DNA of 64,000 nucleotides, taken from NCBI RefSeq assembly GCF_000019845.1, contig NC_010580.1, positions 62,001 through 126,000 of the forward strand. Direction: 5' to 3'. This stretch comes from Beijerinckia indica subsp. indica ATCC 9039. Lineage in GTDB: Bacteria > Pseudomonadota > Alphaproteobacteria > Rhizobiales > Beijerinckiaceae. Both the position numbers and the translations under genes were made by a program. Positions 1 to 8,114 of the stretch are shown one piece after another (position 1 is the first letter of the stretch; each line of letters begins with the position of its first letter). The notes below the pieces were generated by a model. The model ran no database searches, had not been told where the DNA came from, and saw only the letters and a program-made list of their open reading frames with translations.

Positions 1-198
1 TCCTGAGATGACAAGGCCTTCGATCGCGCCGGAACCATCATGCGGCTCGACAAACACATATGTGTCCGTCAGGCTGCTCTGGTTGGATCGCCAGGTGGGT
101 TGGAGAGAGGTTCCTTCGGGCAGGCGGACGAAGGCGATAGAATGGCGGTCGTGCAGATTGTCGTTCGCCGTCGCAGAAGGCATGAGAGCCGTCGTCAT
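1..198 (-). CDS. Hypothetical protein, 3' part cut by window edge
   Basis: This is the amino-terminal 66 codons of a minus-strand gene that runs off the left edge. The ATG at 198 overlaps the TGA of the upstream toprim gene (ATGA), so the two are translationally coupled. The visible peptide begins MTTALMPSATANDN, is hydrophilic and has no signal peptide. I do not recognise a family. Coupling to a DUF3991/toprim gene suggests a plasmid maintenance or transfer accessory role, which is inference from context only. Confidence 0.55.
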   Translation of the reverse strand, partial: MTTALMPSATANDNLHDRHSIAFVRLPEGTSLQPTWRSNQSSLTDTYVFVEPHDGSGAIEGLVISG

Positions 199-1139
199 GG
201 GCGGCTCCTATTCTGCAGGACCTGGTTCCAGTCACCGCCCTCAATCGGCGGTCGCAGGCGCTCGAAGCGGACTCCCGCTTCCGCCGCGAGGATGGCGTGG
301 ATGCCGGCATAGCGGGCGCCGGCCGGATTAGCGTCGACGGCGCTGATCAGCACGGGATCAGAGTAACGCTCGGCCATCTGGGTCAGGAGGGACTTCAGGG
401 CGGTGAGCGTATGCGGCCCCATGCCGCCGCTGGTTGCCGCATAGAGCGTGTCGTCGCGCTCGCCATGCATGGCGGCAAGGCTCAAGGCGTCGATCGCCGC
501 CTCGGTGAGGACGAGACGGCGCGGAATGTCCGTCGTTCCGAACCGGAACAGCGTCTTGCGGCCACCTGTCAGGCCGCCCTTGTAGTCGGGTCCACGCACA
601 TCGATGTGGCAGACCGTCCCGCGTTCGTCACGATGCGCGAACCAGGCGCTGCCGACACGGCCATAGCGCACGACATCGGCTCGTATGGCGGAATTCAGGA
701 TGGCGGCAGGCAGACCGCGTTCCTCAGTGAGGTAGCGCCAGCCTTTCGATCCGGGCCAAAGCTCTGGCCGCCTGTTCCAGCGCCAGGACACAGGCCGATT
801 GTCGTCTTTGACCTTGGCTGGTCGTTCGGGCGATGGCAGGGAACTGGAGAATTCAACACGAGCCAGAGGCCGCAGGATCTTGCGGACAAGGCCAAGATTG
901 GTGCCCGGCTTGAGATATTGGACGAGGCTGATGACATCGCCCTTGACGTCGCTGTGAGGATCCCACCAGCCCTTGCCGTCGTGATTGACGATCAGGGTTT
1001 CCCCCTTGCCGCGGCGGTATTTGAGGGCATTTCGTGTGCTCTCGGCCTTGTCGAGTGTCCAAGGTTCGCCCACGCGTTCGAGGACAAGGCCACAATGGAT
1101 ATGTTCACGAAAGTGCATGAGTTCAGGATCACGGCTCAT
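195..1139 (-). CDS. DUF3991 and toprim domain-containing protein
   Basis: A 314-residue protein of the DUF3991/toprim type common on alphaproteobacterial plasmids. The N-terminal third (to about residue 90) fits the DUF3991 zinc-ribbon-like region, although the usual cysteines are not obvious. The C-terminal half carries a toprim-like fold with VLTEAAIDALSLAA (the conserved acidic strand-turn) and VLISAVDANPAGARYA in place of the D-x-D strand. Toprim domains occur in primases and topoisomerases, so a primase-like or relaxase-accessory role is plausible but unproven. The start at 1139 was chosen because its ATG overlaps the TGA of the upstream basic protein. It also overlaps the next gene at 195-198, so three genes form one coupled unit. 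Confidence 0.75.
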   Translation of the reverse strand: MSRDPELMHFREHIHCGLVLERVGEPWTLDKAESTRNALKYRRGKGETLIVNHDGKGWWDPHSDVKGDVISLVQYLKPGTNLGLVRKILRPLARVEFSSSLPSPERPAKVKDDNRPVSWRWNRRPELWPGSKGWRYLTEERGLPAAILNSAIRADVVRYGRVGSAWFAHRDERGTVCHIDVRGPDYKGGLTGGRKTLFRFGTTDIPRRLVLTEAAIDALSLAAMHGERDDTLYAATSGGMGPHTLTALKSLLTQMAERYSDPVLISAVDANPAGARYAGIHAILAAEAGVRFERLRPPIEGGDWNQVLQNRSRP

Positions 1140-1528
1140 CGGCTTTCTCCCCTCTTCTGGCCTGGGTTCAGGCCCGCCTGAACCCCTGCCTCGCGGCGAG
1201 TAGCGGGTGTGCAAGCGGAGCGCGTGGCTTCGCGGGGAACCGGCTGCACGGAGCGCGCAGCGCGGAGGAAGCTGGGCGGAAGACAGGCCGGAGCGCGCCG
1301 AGGGCGGAGCCCTAAGCCTTTTTTCGTCAAGGAAAGAACCGATGCCGAAGAGCGCTTCGGGTGCGAAGAAGGCTGGGATATCGAAACCTCCATGATGGAT
1401 CGGATCGATTTCACCAGCCGCTCACGCGAAAAAGCATGGCCGCGACGATTTTTTCGCGATTTTCTCTTGCGCTTTTTGATGGGCTTTACCGCGCCGCCGC
1501 GCGGGGCTTGGGACTTTGTCTTGAGCAT
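1136..1528 (-). CDS. Small lysine/arginine-rich protein
   Basis: A 130-residue ORF whose ATG at 1528 is preceded by a strong Shine-Dalgarno run (AAAAAGGAG, about 5 bases away). Its TGA overlaps the start of the toprim gene. The N-terminal 45 residues are extremely basic, with a KPIKKRKRKSRKNRR stretch typical of nucleic-acid binding tails. The remainder is Ser/Arg/Pro-rich with no domain I recognise. The ribosome site and stop-start overlap argue that it is translated. The low-complexity tail is a reason for caution, and only the first 70 residues may be the ancestral gene. Confidence 0.45.
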   Translation of the reverse strand: MLKTKSQAPRGGAVKPIKKRKRKSRKNRRGHAFSRERLVKSIRSIMEVSISQPSSHPKRSSASVLSLTKKGLGLRPRRAPACLPPSFLRAARSVQPVPREATRSACTPATRREAGVQAGLNPGQKRGESR

Positions 1529-1769
1529 CGGGATCTCCTTTTTCTGAAGACCCCTTCCCGCCACCACGGCCCGGCAGGACGCGGCAAAAGCGGCGCTTGC
1601 GCCGGGATTGCGGGAGACCAGCGCAGCGGCTCCCGCAACCCACCTTTTGGCCAGCGGACGCCGGCTGTGGTCCTTTCCTCTGTTCCTGTTTTTCCCTTTC
1701 TTTCACGTCCAGGTTCTGCTTCTGTACTCGGGCGAACGGGAGAGGCCGCGCTAAGACGAGGACAGATCC

Positions 1770-2204
1770 ATGGAAGAGCTGGCGATCCTGCTCGAGGCCC
1801 GCGCGCCGGATTTGAACCGGCATCGGTTCTGGCGCGTCAGGATCGACCGCGATCTCTTCGGATGCTGGAATGCGCGCGTGACCTTCGGCCGGATCGGCGG
1901 AGCCGGCCGCACCCTGCGCTATGATTTCGAGGATCAGGACGAAGCCCGCGCTTTCGTGCGCAAAGGCCTCAAACGCCGCCAAGGCGCGCCACGGCGCTGC
2001 GGCGTCGCTTATCGGCTGGTCGAGGCGTCGGGCAACGCCGAGGACCTGCTCAGCAGGGAAATCTGGGCGCCAGCCTGCGAACCGCCTACTCCCAGCAGGC
2101 CCGCCTTGCCGCCATCCGGGCCAAAGCCGGGTGCATTGCTCTCCCCTGCCCTGGCGCCGACCTTATGGGACTGGCTGCGGGCACGATCAAAAAGCGGTTC
2201 ATAA
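1770..2204 (+). CDS. WGR domain-containing protein
   Basis: A 144-residue protein whose first 75 residues match the WGR fold: FWRVRIDRDLFGCWNARVTF, then FGRIGGAGRT in place of the signature W-G-R, then the acidic EDQDEARAFVRKGLKRR helix. WGR domains bind nucleic acid and are found in PARPs and as stand-alone proteins on alphaproteobacterial plasmids. The C-terminal 50 residues are proline-rich and look unstructured. It precedes the SOS-regulated umuD by about 50 bases on the same strand, which hints at a DNA-damage link, although the LexA operator lies after this gene. Confidence 0.75.
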   Translation: MEELAILLEARAPDLNRHRFWRVRIDRDLFGCWNARVTFGRIGGAGRTLRYDFEDQDEARAFVRKGLKRRQGAPRRCGVAYRLVEASGNAEDLLSREIWAPACEPPTPSRPALPPSGPKPGALLSPALAPTLWDWLRARSKSGS

Positions 2205-2245
2205 CTCGCTTTGAGGGATTGAATGGGAGAGGCGCGGCGCTATTT

Positions 2246-2260
2246 GTTCTCTTTATGTTC
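2246..2260 (+). promoter_or_regulatory. LexA operator (SOS box, GTTC-N7-GTTC)
   Basis: The bases read GTTC-TCTTTAT-GTTC, an exact match to the alphaproteobacterial LexA direct repeat GTTC-N7-GTTC. It overlaps the first ATG of umuD at 2255, so LexA binding would block both initiation of transcription and the start region of umuDC. Confidence 0.85.
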
Positions 2261-2704
2261 TCATTTCGCTCGTTTCATCCCCTGCGGGTGCGCCGTGGTG
2301 CGCGGCGGCCCCTGCCCTATTTCCTCGAGGGCCTGTGCGCGGGTTTCCCCTCGCCGGCCGATGATTATCTCGACGAGAGCATCGATCTCAACGATCTGTT
2401 GATCCGCAACCAGCCGGCCACTTTTCTCTGGCGCGTCGATGGCCATTCTATGCGGGAGGCCGGGATTTTTCATGGCGATCTTCTGGTCGTTGATCGCAGC
2501 CTGGCGCCAGCGGATGGCGATATCGTCGTCGTCATCGTCAATGGCGAGCGTTCGCTCAAGCGGCTGCAGATCCGCAAAGGCCAGCTCACTCTCAGCTTTG
2601 AGAACAAGGATTATCCCGAAGGTCTCGCCTTGCATGAAGGTGATGAGATCGAGATTTGGGGCGTGGTGCGGTGTTCCATTCATTGGCATCGGGCGGGCGG
2701 ATAA
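2255..2704 (+). CDS. umuD: UmuD-like translesion polymerase V autoproteolytic subunit
   Basis: A 149-residue S24-family protein. The self-cleavage site is Ala29-Gly30 (LCAGFPSPADDY). The catalytic serine is Ser65 in GHSM and the general base is Lys102 in SLKR. The cleavage-to-Ser and Ser-to-Lys distances (35 and 37 residues) equal those of E. coli UmuD. After RecA-stimulated cleavage, UmuD' would pair with UmuC for lesion bypass. The ATG at 2255 gives the expected N-terminal length, but it sits inside the LexA box, so a GTG at 2288 is an alternative start. The TAA overlaps the umuC start (TAATG). Confidence 0.92.
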   Translation: MFSFRSFHPLRVRRGARRPLPYFLEGLCAGFPSPADDYLDESIDLNDLLIRNQPATFLWRVDGHSMREAGIFHGDLLVVDRSLAPADGDIVVVIVNGERSLKRLQIRKGQLTLSFENKDYPEGLALHEGDEIEIWGVVRCSIHWHRAGG

Positions 2705-3966
2705 TGAGCCGGATTTTCGCGCTGATCGACGCCAATTCCTTTTACGGCTCCTGCGAACGGCTGTTCGATCCCTCATTGGCCAAACGGCCGGTGATTGTCC
2801 TTTCGAATAATGACGGTTGCGCCGTTTCGAGGACGAGTGACGCCAAGCCCTTCGTGGCCATGGGGCAGCCCTATTTTCAGATCAAGGATGTTTGCAGGCG
2901 AGAGAATATCGCGGTCTTTTCGTCTAATTATTCGCTTTATGGTGACGTTTCAGCCAGGCTCAACCAGGTTTACCGGCAATTTTCGCCGGAAATCGAGGTC
3001 TATTCGATTGACGAAAGTTTTTTGGATTTCTCCGGCTTCGGCGATCGCAACCTTGAAGCCTATGCGCGGGAGCTCCATGAAACGATCTTCCGATGGGTCG
3101 GAATTCCGACTTGTGTTGGGATCGCACCGACAAAAACGCTGGCCAAGCTCGCCAATCGCGTGGCTAAGAGCTCACCGGACTTGGGCGGGGTCTGCGATCT
3201 TCGCGATCAGGGCAAGCGGGAGGAAGTGCTCAAACGCGTGCCGGTTGAGGATGTCTGGGGCATCGGCCGGGCGTCGGCAGCCAAGCTCCAGCGCCTGGGC
3301 GTGATCACGGCGGCCGATCTCGCGGCCCTCCCCTCGCCGTTCGCCCGCAAGCTCCTTTCGGTCGTGGGTGAGCGCATCGTCCATGAGCTTCAAGGTCAGC
3401 CCTGCTTGTTGCTCGAACAAGTGGCACCACAGCGCAAAGGCTGCGCGGTGACGCGCTCTTTCTCCGCGCGGGTGACGGAGCTCGATCAGATGCTTGAGGC
3501 AGTCTCGGCCTATGCCGTGCAGCTCGGGGAAAAATTGCGCCACCATAGTCTGGCGACGGAAGCGCTGACGGTCTTCTACCATACCTCCCCTTTCGATACG
3601 GGGCCGCAGCGCTCGGTCCAGAAATGCGTCACCCTGCCCGAGGCCTCGGCCGATACATTGACGCTGCTGCGCGCTGCGCGGGACGGGGCGCGCGCGATCT
3701 GGAAAGAGGGCTATCGCTATGCCAAGGCGGGGCTCGTAACGATGGATCTTGTCCGGCTCGAGGATGCGCCGAGGGCTCTGTTCGATGCCTATGACCGGGA
3801 GGCCTCGGCAAGGCTGATGATGGCACTCGATGCAGTGAATGCAAAGTTCGGGCGGGGAACGCTCCATCCGGCCGCGGCAGGCATCAAACGCCCGTGGTCA
3901 ACGCAATTCAACATGCGCAGCCCGCGTTACACGACATGCTTAGATGAATTACCTCTCGTCTTTTAA
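2704..3966 (+). CDS. umuC: UmuC, catalytic subunit of error-prone DNA polymerase V
   Basis: A 420-residue Y-family polymerase of full length. The metal-binding residues are Asp9 (ALIDANSFY), Asp103 and Glu104 (YSIDESFLDF). The thumb helix-hairpin-helix follows at VEDVWGIGRASAAKLQRLG, and the little-finger domain with SFSARVTEL lies from about residue 245. The ATG overlaps the umuD stop by one base, which gives coupled expression under the upstream LexA box. UmuDC on plasmids and islands raises mutation rate after DNA damage. No interruption is seen. Confidence 0.95.
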   Translation: MSRIFALIDANSFYGSCERLFDPSLAKRPVIVLSNNDGCAVSRTSDAKPFVAMGQPYFQIKDVCRRENIAVFSSNYSLYGDVSARLNQVYRQFSPEIEVYSIDESFLDFSGFGDRNLEAYARELHETIFRWVGIPTCVGIAPTKTLAKLANRVAKSSPDLGGVCDLRDQGKREEVLKRVPVEDVWGIGRASAAKLQRLGVITAADLAALPSPFARKLLSVVGERIVHELQGQPCLLLEQVAPQRKGCAVTRSFSARVTELDQMLEAVSAYAVQLGEKLRHHSLATEALTVFYHTSPFDTGPQRSVQKCVTLPEASADTLTLLRAARDGARAIWKEGYRYAKAGLVTMDLVRLEDAPRALFDAYDREASARLMMALDAVNAKFGRGTLHPAAAGIKRPWSTQFNMRSPRYTTCLDELPLVF

Positions 3967-4032
3967 AACACTAAGAGAAAGATTATTCATTGCACCACCA
4001 CTAGCATGACACGTCTATTTTTAGTCAAACTC

Positions 4033-4743
4033 TTACTCCGCTGTAATATCACCAAGAAGGCTCTCAAGCTCGCTTAGACGAGTCGCAACCTGTTCTAGCT
4101 CGATTTGGAGCCGCTGCTGTTTCTTACGAAGATTATTTCTTTCTTCTTGAAGAACTGAGCGGTCGATCCTTCCTGGAGTAGCAGCTTGATATTTTATCTC
4201 TTGTCGGAGGAGGCTAATCTCGCGTCTAGTCACATTAGGGCGAATAAGATCCCTCTCATTAGCGACTTTAAGTTGGTAATCATCAAGTAGTGTGATCTGA
4301 TATGCAGTACCGTAGCTACCAGGGCAACGATCGTAAGGTATTCTGCCGCTATCAACAGCTCGAGCTATTTGCCGAAACTGGGTAGCTGTAGCATCAGAAA
4401 AAGGGAATATGCGATCCGTGCCGTACCGCAGTTTTTGATACTCTAGCTTGCTGAGGATCGATTCAAGCGAAAGTAACGCCCGCCCAATAGATAAAAACGA
4501 GTCTCTAGCATCGGACCAATTCTTCTGAACCTCTGCACGGACATCGAGAATTTGTTGAAGCCGCACATCATCGGTGGCGACTGGCGTACCCGCGAAAATC
4601 TCCCTAATAGAATCAAGCAACGATCCATCGACGACGATATGGCTAGCAAATTCTGTAGCTCGCTGATCGAAAACCGGAACATCTTCTTCATCTGCTAGAA
4701 ATTCTTTCAATGCAGACTTGGTTCTTGTACGCGGCGCTGTCAC
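4033..4743 (-). CDS. Coiled-coil partner of ParA, unknown function
   Basis: A 236-residue protein read from a GTG at 4743 that overlaps the parA TGA (GTGA), so it is the second gene of a parA operon. The middle (residues 75-140) resembles the helix-turn-helix-like region of DUF3102-type plasmid proteins. The last 60 residues form a clear coiled coil (RNNLRKKQQRLQIELEQVA with heptad spacing). Its position downstream of a ParA makes a ParB-like or DNA-binding partition partner the best guess, but it has no recognisable ParB nuclease-like domain. The gene is visibly more AT-rich than its neighbours, which suggests separate acquisition. Confidence 0.7.
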   Translation of the reverse strand: MTAPRTRTKSALKEFLADEEDVPVFDQRATEFASHIVVDGSLLDSIREIFAGTPVATDDVRLQQILDVRAEVQKNWSDARDSFLSIGRALLSLESILSKLEYQKLRYGTDRIFPFSDATATQFRQIARAVDSGRIPYDRCPGSYGTAYQITLLDDYQLKVANERDLIRPNVTRREISLLRQEIKYQAATPGRIDRSVLQEERNNLRKKQQRLQIELEQVATRLSELESLLGDITAE

Positions 4744-5384
4744 AGGCCCAATCTCCTACGCACGAATGCCCAAATTTCCTCAAACGAAGCCTGCCCCTTG
4801 CTCTTGGTATAATCAAGCAACGTCAGACCTTTCGAACTTGGTACGTGGACATCCTCTAATTGAGGTATCTCGACTGGGCAAACCTCTGCAAGTTTGATGA
4901 GGCGCCCTCGAACCCGCGCAAATGAGGTCGTACGACGATTAGCACGATTCAACACAATAACTGCATTTTTATTGTGCTCGATCATCACCTGAATCCAGGG
5001 CGCAACACTATCCATATCATCCTGAGTGCAAACAGCCGGCACCAGAATCATATCTGATTGACTTGAAAGTTGAGTAATAGCGGCAAGATGATCTTCGACA
5101 CTCGGAGGAGTATCAACAATCAACAAGGATTTTTCTTTGCCATCAGCAATAGAAGAACGCCAATTCTTTAAATCTCCATGAACGACTTCAGCATCCACAA
5201 ATTCCGGGAACTTTACTCGAGTGGCCTTACGCCGTTCTCCCCATTTACAAAAAGTACTCTGGCGATCGTAGTCAACACCAAGAACGGATATCCCGTCCTG
5301 AGCAGCACTTACCATCAGATGGCGGGCTAGAACAGACTTACCGCTGCCACCCTTCGGAGAGGAAACAAGGAGTATTTTGGTCAT
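4740..5384 (-). CDS. parA: ParA family partition ATPase
   Basis: A 214-residue deviant Walker-type ATPase. KGGSGKS at residues 11-17 is the ParA/MinD Walker A with the signature lysine. LLIVDTPPS near residue 90 is the switch II/Walker B region, and VPAVCTQDDMDSV follows. The small size and absence of an N-terminal helix-turn-helix match type Ib ParA/ParF proteins that use a separate regulator. It would position plasmid or island copies on the nucleoid together with the coupled downstream protein. A 17-base palindrome lies about 90 bases upstream and may be the operator or centromere. Confidence 0.88.
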   Translation of the reverse strand: MTKILLVSSPKGGSGKSVLARHLMVSAAQDGISVLGVDYDRQSTFCKWGERRKATRVKFPEFVDAEVVHGDLKNWRSSIADGKEKSLLIVDTPPSVEDHLAAITQLSSQSDMILVPAVCTQDDMDSVAPWIQVMIEHNKNAVIVLNRANRRTTSFARVRGRLIKLAEVCPVEIPQLEDVHVPSSKGLTLLDYTKSKGQASFEEIWAFVRRRLGL

Positions 5385-5473
5385 AGTAGAATCGGCCCGC
5401 AGCTCAGTTCATAGACCCATATCTTAGGAAAATACCCTCAATATCTAAATCACGCCTTAACATGCTAAAAACG

Positions 5474-5490
5474 ATTAGACACTGTCTAAT
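5474..5490. promoter_or_regulatory. Perfect palindrome upstream of parA
   Basis: ATTAGACA-C-TGTCTAAT is a perfect inverted repeat with 8-base arms around one central base, 90-106 bases upstream of the parA start. Partition operons commonly carry operator or centromere palindromes here. No second copy was noticed nearby, so an operator is as likely as a parS site. Confidence 0.4.
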
Positions 5491-5584
5491 TGATCAGTGC
5501 CGGACAAAATAGCGGAGTTTAACCTCGCAGAGGCTATCCCGAGGAAACGATTGCCAGGGTGTGCTTGCCGCTTGATTGATGAAA

Positions 5585-6208
5585 GGTGACAAGACGATCA
5601 GCGACAAGCTCGCCAAGGTAAAAATGGGGGAGGGAAGGTCGAGCAAGTAGCCACTCATATCGCCGAGGCAAAACCGGGGCTGCACGGCTTCATTCGCTCC
5701 AATCTCTGCCGCATGCGATAATTCTATGAGGCTTATGTTTCGTATCCAAATGTCTCGGCGCTGCTGAGACATTTATCCTGGACGAATCACCTCTCCATCC
5801 TCTGCCAGCGCAAACGGCAGGAGAAACGGGACTTCTACATCGATCTGGCGATCCGCAAGAGGTGGAGTTCACGCTAGCTCGAACAAAGGATCAAGGGGGC
5901 TGTTCGAGCGCTCGATCCTGTAGCTCGCTAAAGTCTTGGAGGCACTTAATTGATCGGTTCGAGCCAAAATATCCGGGCAAGCTGAGCTTTTACCTAGAAG
6001 TCCTTGACCGTACCGAAAAAAGTCGCACGAGGTACCATCGATCGGAGTGCTTCTCTACGCCCACAAGGACGACGAGATCATCGAATATGCGCTGAACCGT
6101 ACCCTGTCACCGACCTTGATCGCCGAATATCAGACCCGCCTGCTGAACAAGAAACTACTGCATGAATTCTGGCTGCTGGACAAGACGAGCGAGGAGGGCT
6201 CAACCTAA
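5585..6208 (+). pseudogene. Decayed DUF1016 (YhcG-type PDDEXK) nuclease gene
   Basis: Fragments of a DUF1016/YhcG family protein can be read in order. The N-terminal piece contains KTISDKLAK, the next HIAEAKPGLHGFIRSNLCRMR, then HLSWTNHLSIL and DFYIDLAIRKRWSSR. The C-terminal nuclease part has EPKYPGKLSFYLEVLDR and DDEIIEYALNRTLSPTLIAEYQ. Two in-frame stops lie where the family has Gln and Glu (CAA to TAA and GAG to TAG). The start is missing, a frameshift separates the last two blocks, and the segment between the central helices and the catalytic core is deleted. Intact members act in DNA recombination or defence. This copy is dead. Confidence 0.85.
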
Positions 6209-6432
6209 GCGGAGGCCACAACACAGCGCTCTGGGCTGGGAGCGGACTGGCAGCTTTCGACGTGTGATGAAGCAAAAGCGGACGGCATGCCCAGCAACGT
6301 TTATAGGGCTTTGCCTCACTACAGACGTATGGCGCCAACCACGGACTCCTGCAAAGCCACCATGCGCCCATCCAGTTGGTAGAAAGTATTCACTGAAGCG
6401 GTTTACATTCGCACCGAGCGGCTAAGATTTGT

Positions 6433-6653
6433 TTATTCAAACCCGGTGACCGGATGCGGCACATAGGCCACCTCGAGCGCGGTGATCTCATCGTCGGTCA
6501 GCACAATTTCCAGCGAGCCGATGGCATCAGCGAGGTGATAAGGCTTGGACGCACCCACGATCGGCGCTGACACCTCGGGCTTCGTCATAACCCAGGCAAG
6601 CGCCACCTGCGCCATAGGCACGTCGCGCGAGCCGGCGACACGCTCGACAACGC
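6433..6653 (-). pseudogene. Aldo/keto reductase, C-terminal fragment
   Basis: About 70 codons match the end of an aldo/keto reductase, including PMAQVALAWVMTKPEV, PIVGASKPYHLADAIGSLE and the final HPVTGF. The coding continues upstream as SVVERVAGSRDV and stops at the IS630 boundary at 6655. The catalytic Asp-Tyr-Lys-His part of the barrel is absent. On the far side of the IS (about 7704-7745) a short stretch in the matching orientation reads TDRRTE, which could be the next part of the same gene. The rest is lost. Confidence 0.7.
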
Positions 6654-6655
6654 TA

Positions 6656-7700
6656 GAGCGGTTTTGCGTAGATTTGAATCGAAGAAGGATTCCCTGAGAG
6701 GCTTTGTTGATGCATTTTGATTGATCTCAACTGGGATGGATCATGATGCCGAGAGCCTATTCGACAGATTTGCGGGAACGTGTCCTTGCGGCGGTGGACG
6801 CAGGCATGTCAGCGCGTGCGGCGGCGCGGCATTTCTCCATAAGCCCAGCATCAGCGGTCAAATGGGTCCAGCAATGGCGGCGTGATGGGATCCGGGAAGC
6901 CGGTCCGCAGCGGGGGCATCGGCAAAGTGTATTGGACGACCACGTGGATTGGTTAATGAGTATGCGGACTGAACAGCCTGATCTCACGCTTGCCGAGATC
7001 CAGGCCCTTTTGCCGGAGCGTGGGATCAGTGCCAGCCTCAATTCGATCTGGCGGTTCTTCAAGCGCCAGGGTCTGTCTTTTAAAAAAGACCCTGCACGCC
7101 GCCGAACAGGACCGTCCAGATGTCGCTCAAGCGCGCGCCGAATGGAGCAGCAGTCAGGCCGCGCTTGATCCCAAGAGACTGGTTTTTCTGGATGAAACCG
7201 GCACGACCACGGCCATGGCACGGTTGCGTGGATGGTGCGAGAGGGCAAGCGTCTGCTTGCCAAGGTTCCTCATGGTCACTGGAAAACCATGACCTTCGTG
7301 GCGGGCCTGCGCTGCGATGGTGTCGCCGCGCCCTTTGTCATCGACTGCCCGATGAACCGCGATGTGTTCCTGACCTATCTCCGCCAATGTCTCGTTCCGA
7401 CCCTGAGTGCGGGAGACATCGTCATTATGGACAATCTGCCGGCGCACAAGGTTGCTGGTGTGCGGGAGACGATCGAAGCAGTCGGGGCCAAGCTGCTTTA
7501 TCTGCCCCCTTATTCACCCGACCTCAACCCAATCGAAATGATGTTCTCGAAGCTCAAGGCTCTGCTGCGTAAAGCCGCAAAACGGACCATTCCAGCTCTG
7601 TGGAAAAAGATCGGCGCACTCCTTGAGACAATCACACCACAGGAATGCACCAACTTCTTCAAACACGCTGGATATGCCTGAAACTTACCCGAAAATGCTC
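6656..7700 (+). mobile_element. IS630 family insertion sequence
   Basis: An element of 1045 bases is flanked on both sides by TA (6654-6655 and 7701-7702), the target duplication of IS630/Tc1 elements. The left end GAGCGGTTTTGCGTAGATT and the reverse complement of the right end GAGCATTTTCGGGTAAGTT form imperfect inverted repeats. It interrupts the aldo/keto reductase gene. Confidence 0.85.
6743..7681 (+). pseudogene. IS630 family transposase with two frame changes
   Basis: The first part (from 6743) carries the helix-turn-helix DNA-binding region ([20 protein letters not shown]). At an A6 run (7081-7086) the coding must shift +1 to continue as [14 protein letters not shown]. The catalytic domain then reads FLDETGT (first Asp), IVIMDNLPAHK (second Asp) and PDLNPIEMMFSKLK (Glu). 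A second change near 7243-7245, where GGGG appears to have become GGG, returns to the original frame. The poly-A shift may be programmed, as in many IS630 elements, but the second looks like a mutation, so the copy is probably inactive. Confidence 0.85.
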
Positions 7701-7814
7701 TAGCTTATTCGGTCCGCCGATCTGTCCAAACGATCGGGGCCACCTCAGATTATGACAAGCCTTGATTGTCTCTCAATTGAGAGACATAATAAGCTGTCTC
7801 ATTGGAGGTCTCAC

Positions 7815-8114
7815 ATGGCCACTCAAACCTCGATGCTGCATATCCGTGTCGATGACCAACTGAAAGCACAGGCAACTGAGAAATTGGCCAACGTCGGTCT
7901 GACCGTTTCTGATGCTGTGCGCATCCTGCTAACCCGGATCGCCAAGGAAGGTGGCTTGCCAGCCGGCCTGACGACTGAACCGGAAGCCTATGACGCCTGG
8001 TTCCGTGCCAAGGTTCACGAGGCGATCGCCGACCCTCGTCCAGCCATCCCGCACCAGCAGGTCATGGATGAGATGCAATTCCTGATCGATAGGAAGCGCC
8101 GTGCCCGTTCTTGA
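7815..8114 (+). CDS. RelB/DinJ family antitoxin
   Basis: A 99-residue antitoxin. The ribbon-helix-helix part is LHIRVDDQLKAQATEKLANV followed by LTVSDAVRILLTRIAKEGGL, typical of RelB/DinJ. The C-terminal half would wrap the toxin. The start at 7815 follows GGAGG (about 7804-7808) at good spacing. Upstream in-frame ATGs lie beyond that site. It overlaps the 5' end of a toxin gene that has a premature stop, so the antitoxin may now be an orphan. Confidence 0.85.
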   Translation: MATQTSMLHIRVDDQLKAQATEKLANVGLTVSDAVRILLTRIAKEGGLPAGLTTEPEAYDAWFRAKVHEAIADPRPAIPHQQVMDEMQFLIDRKRRARS

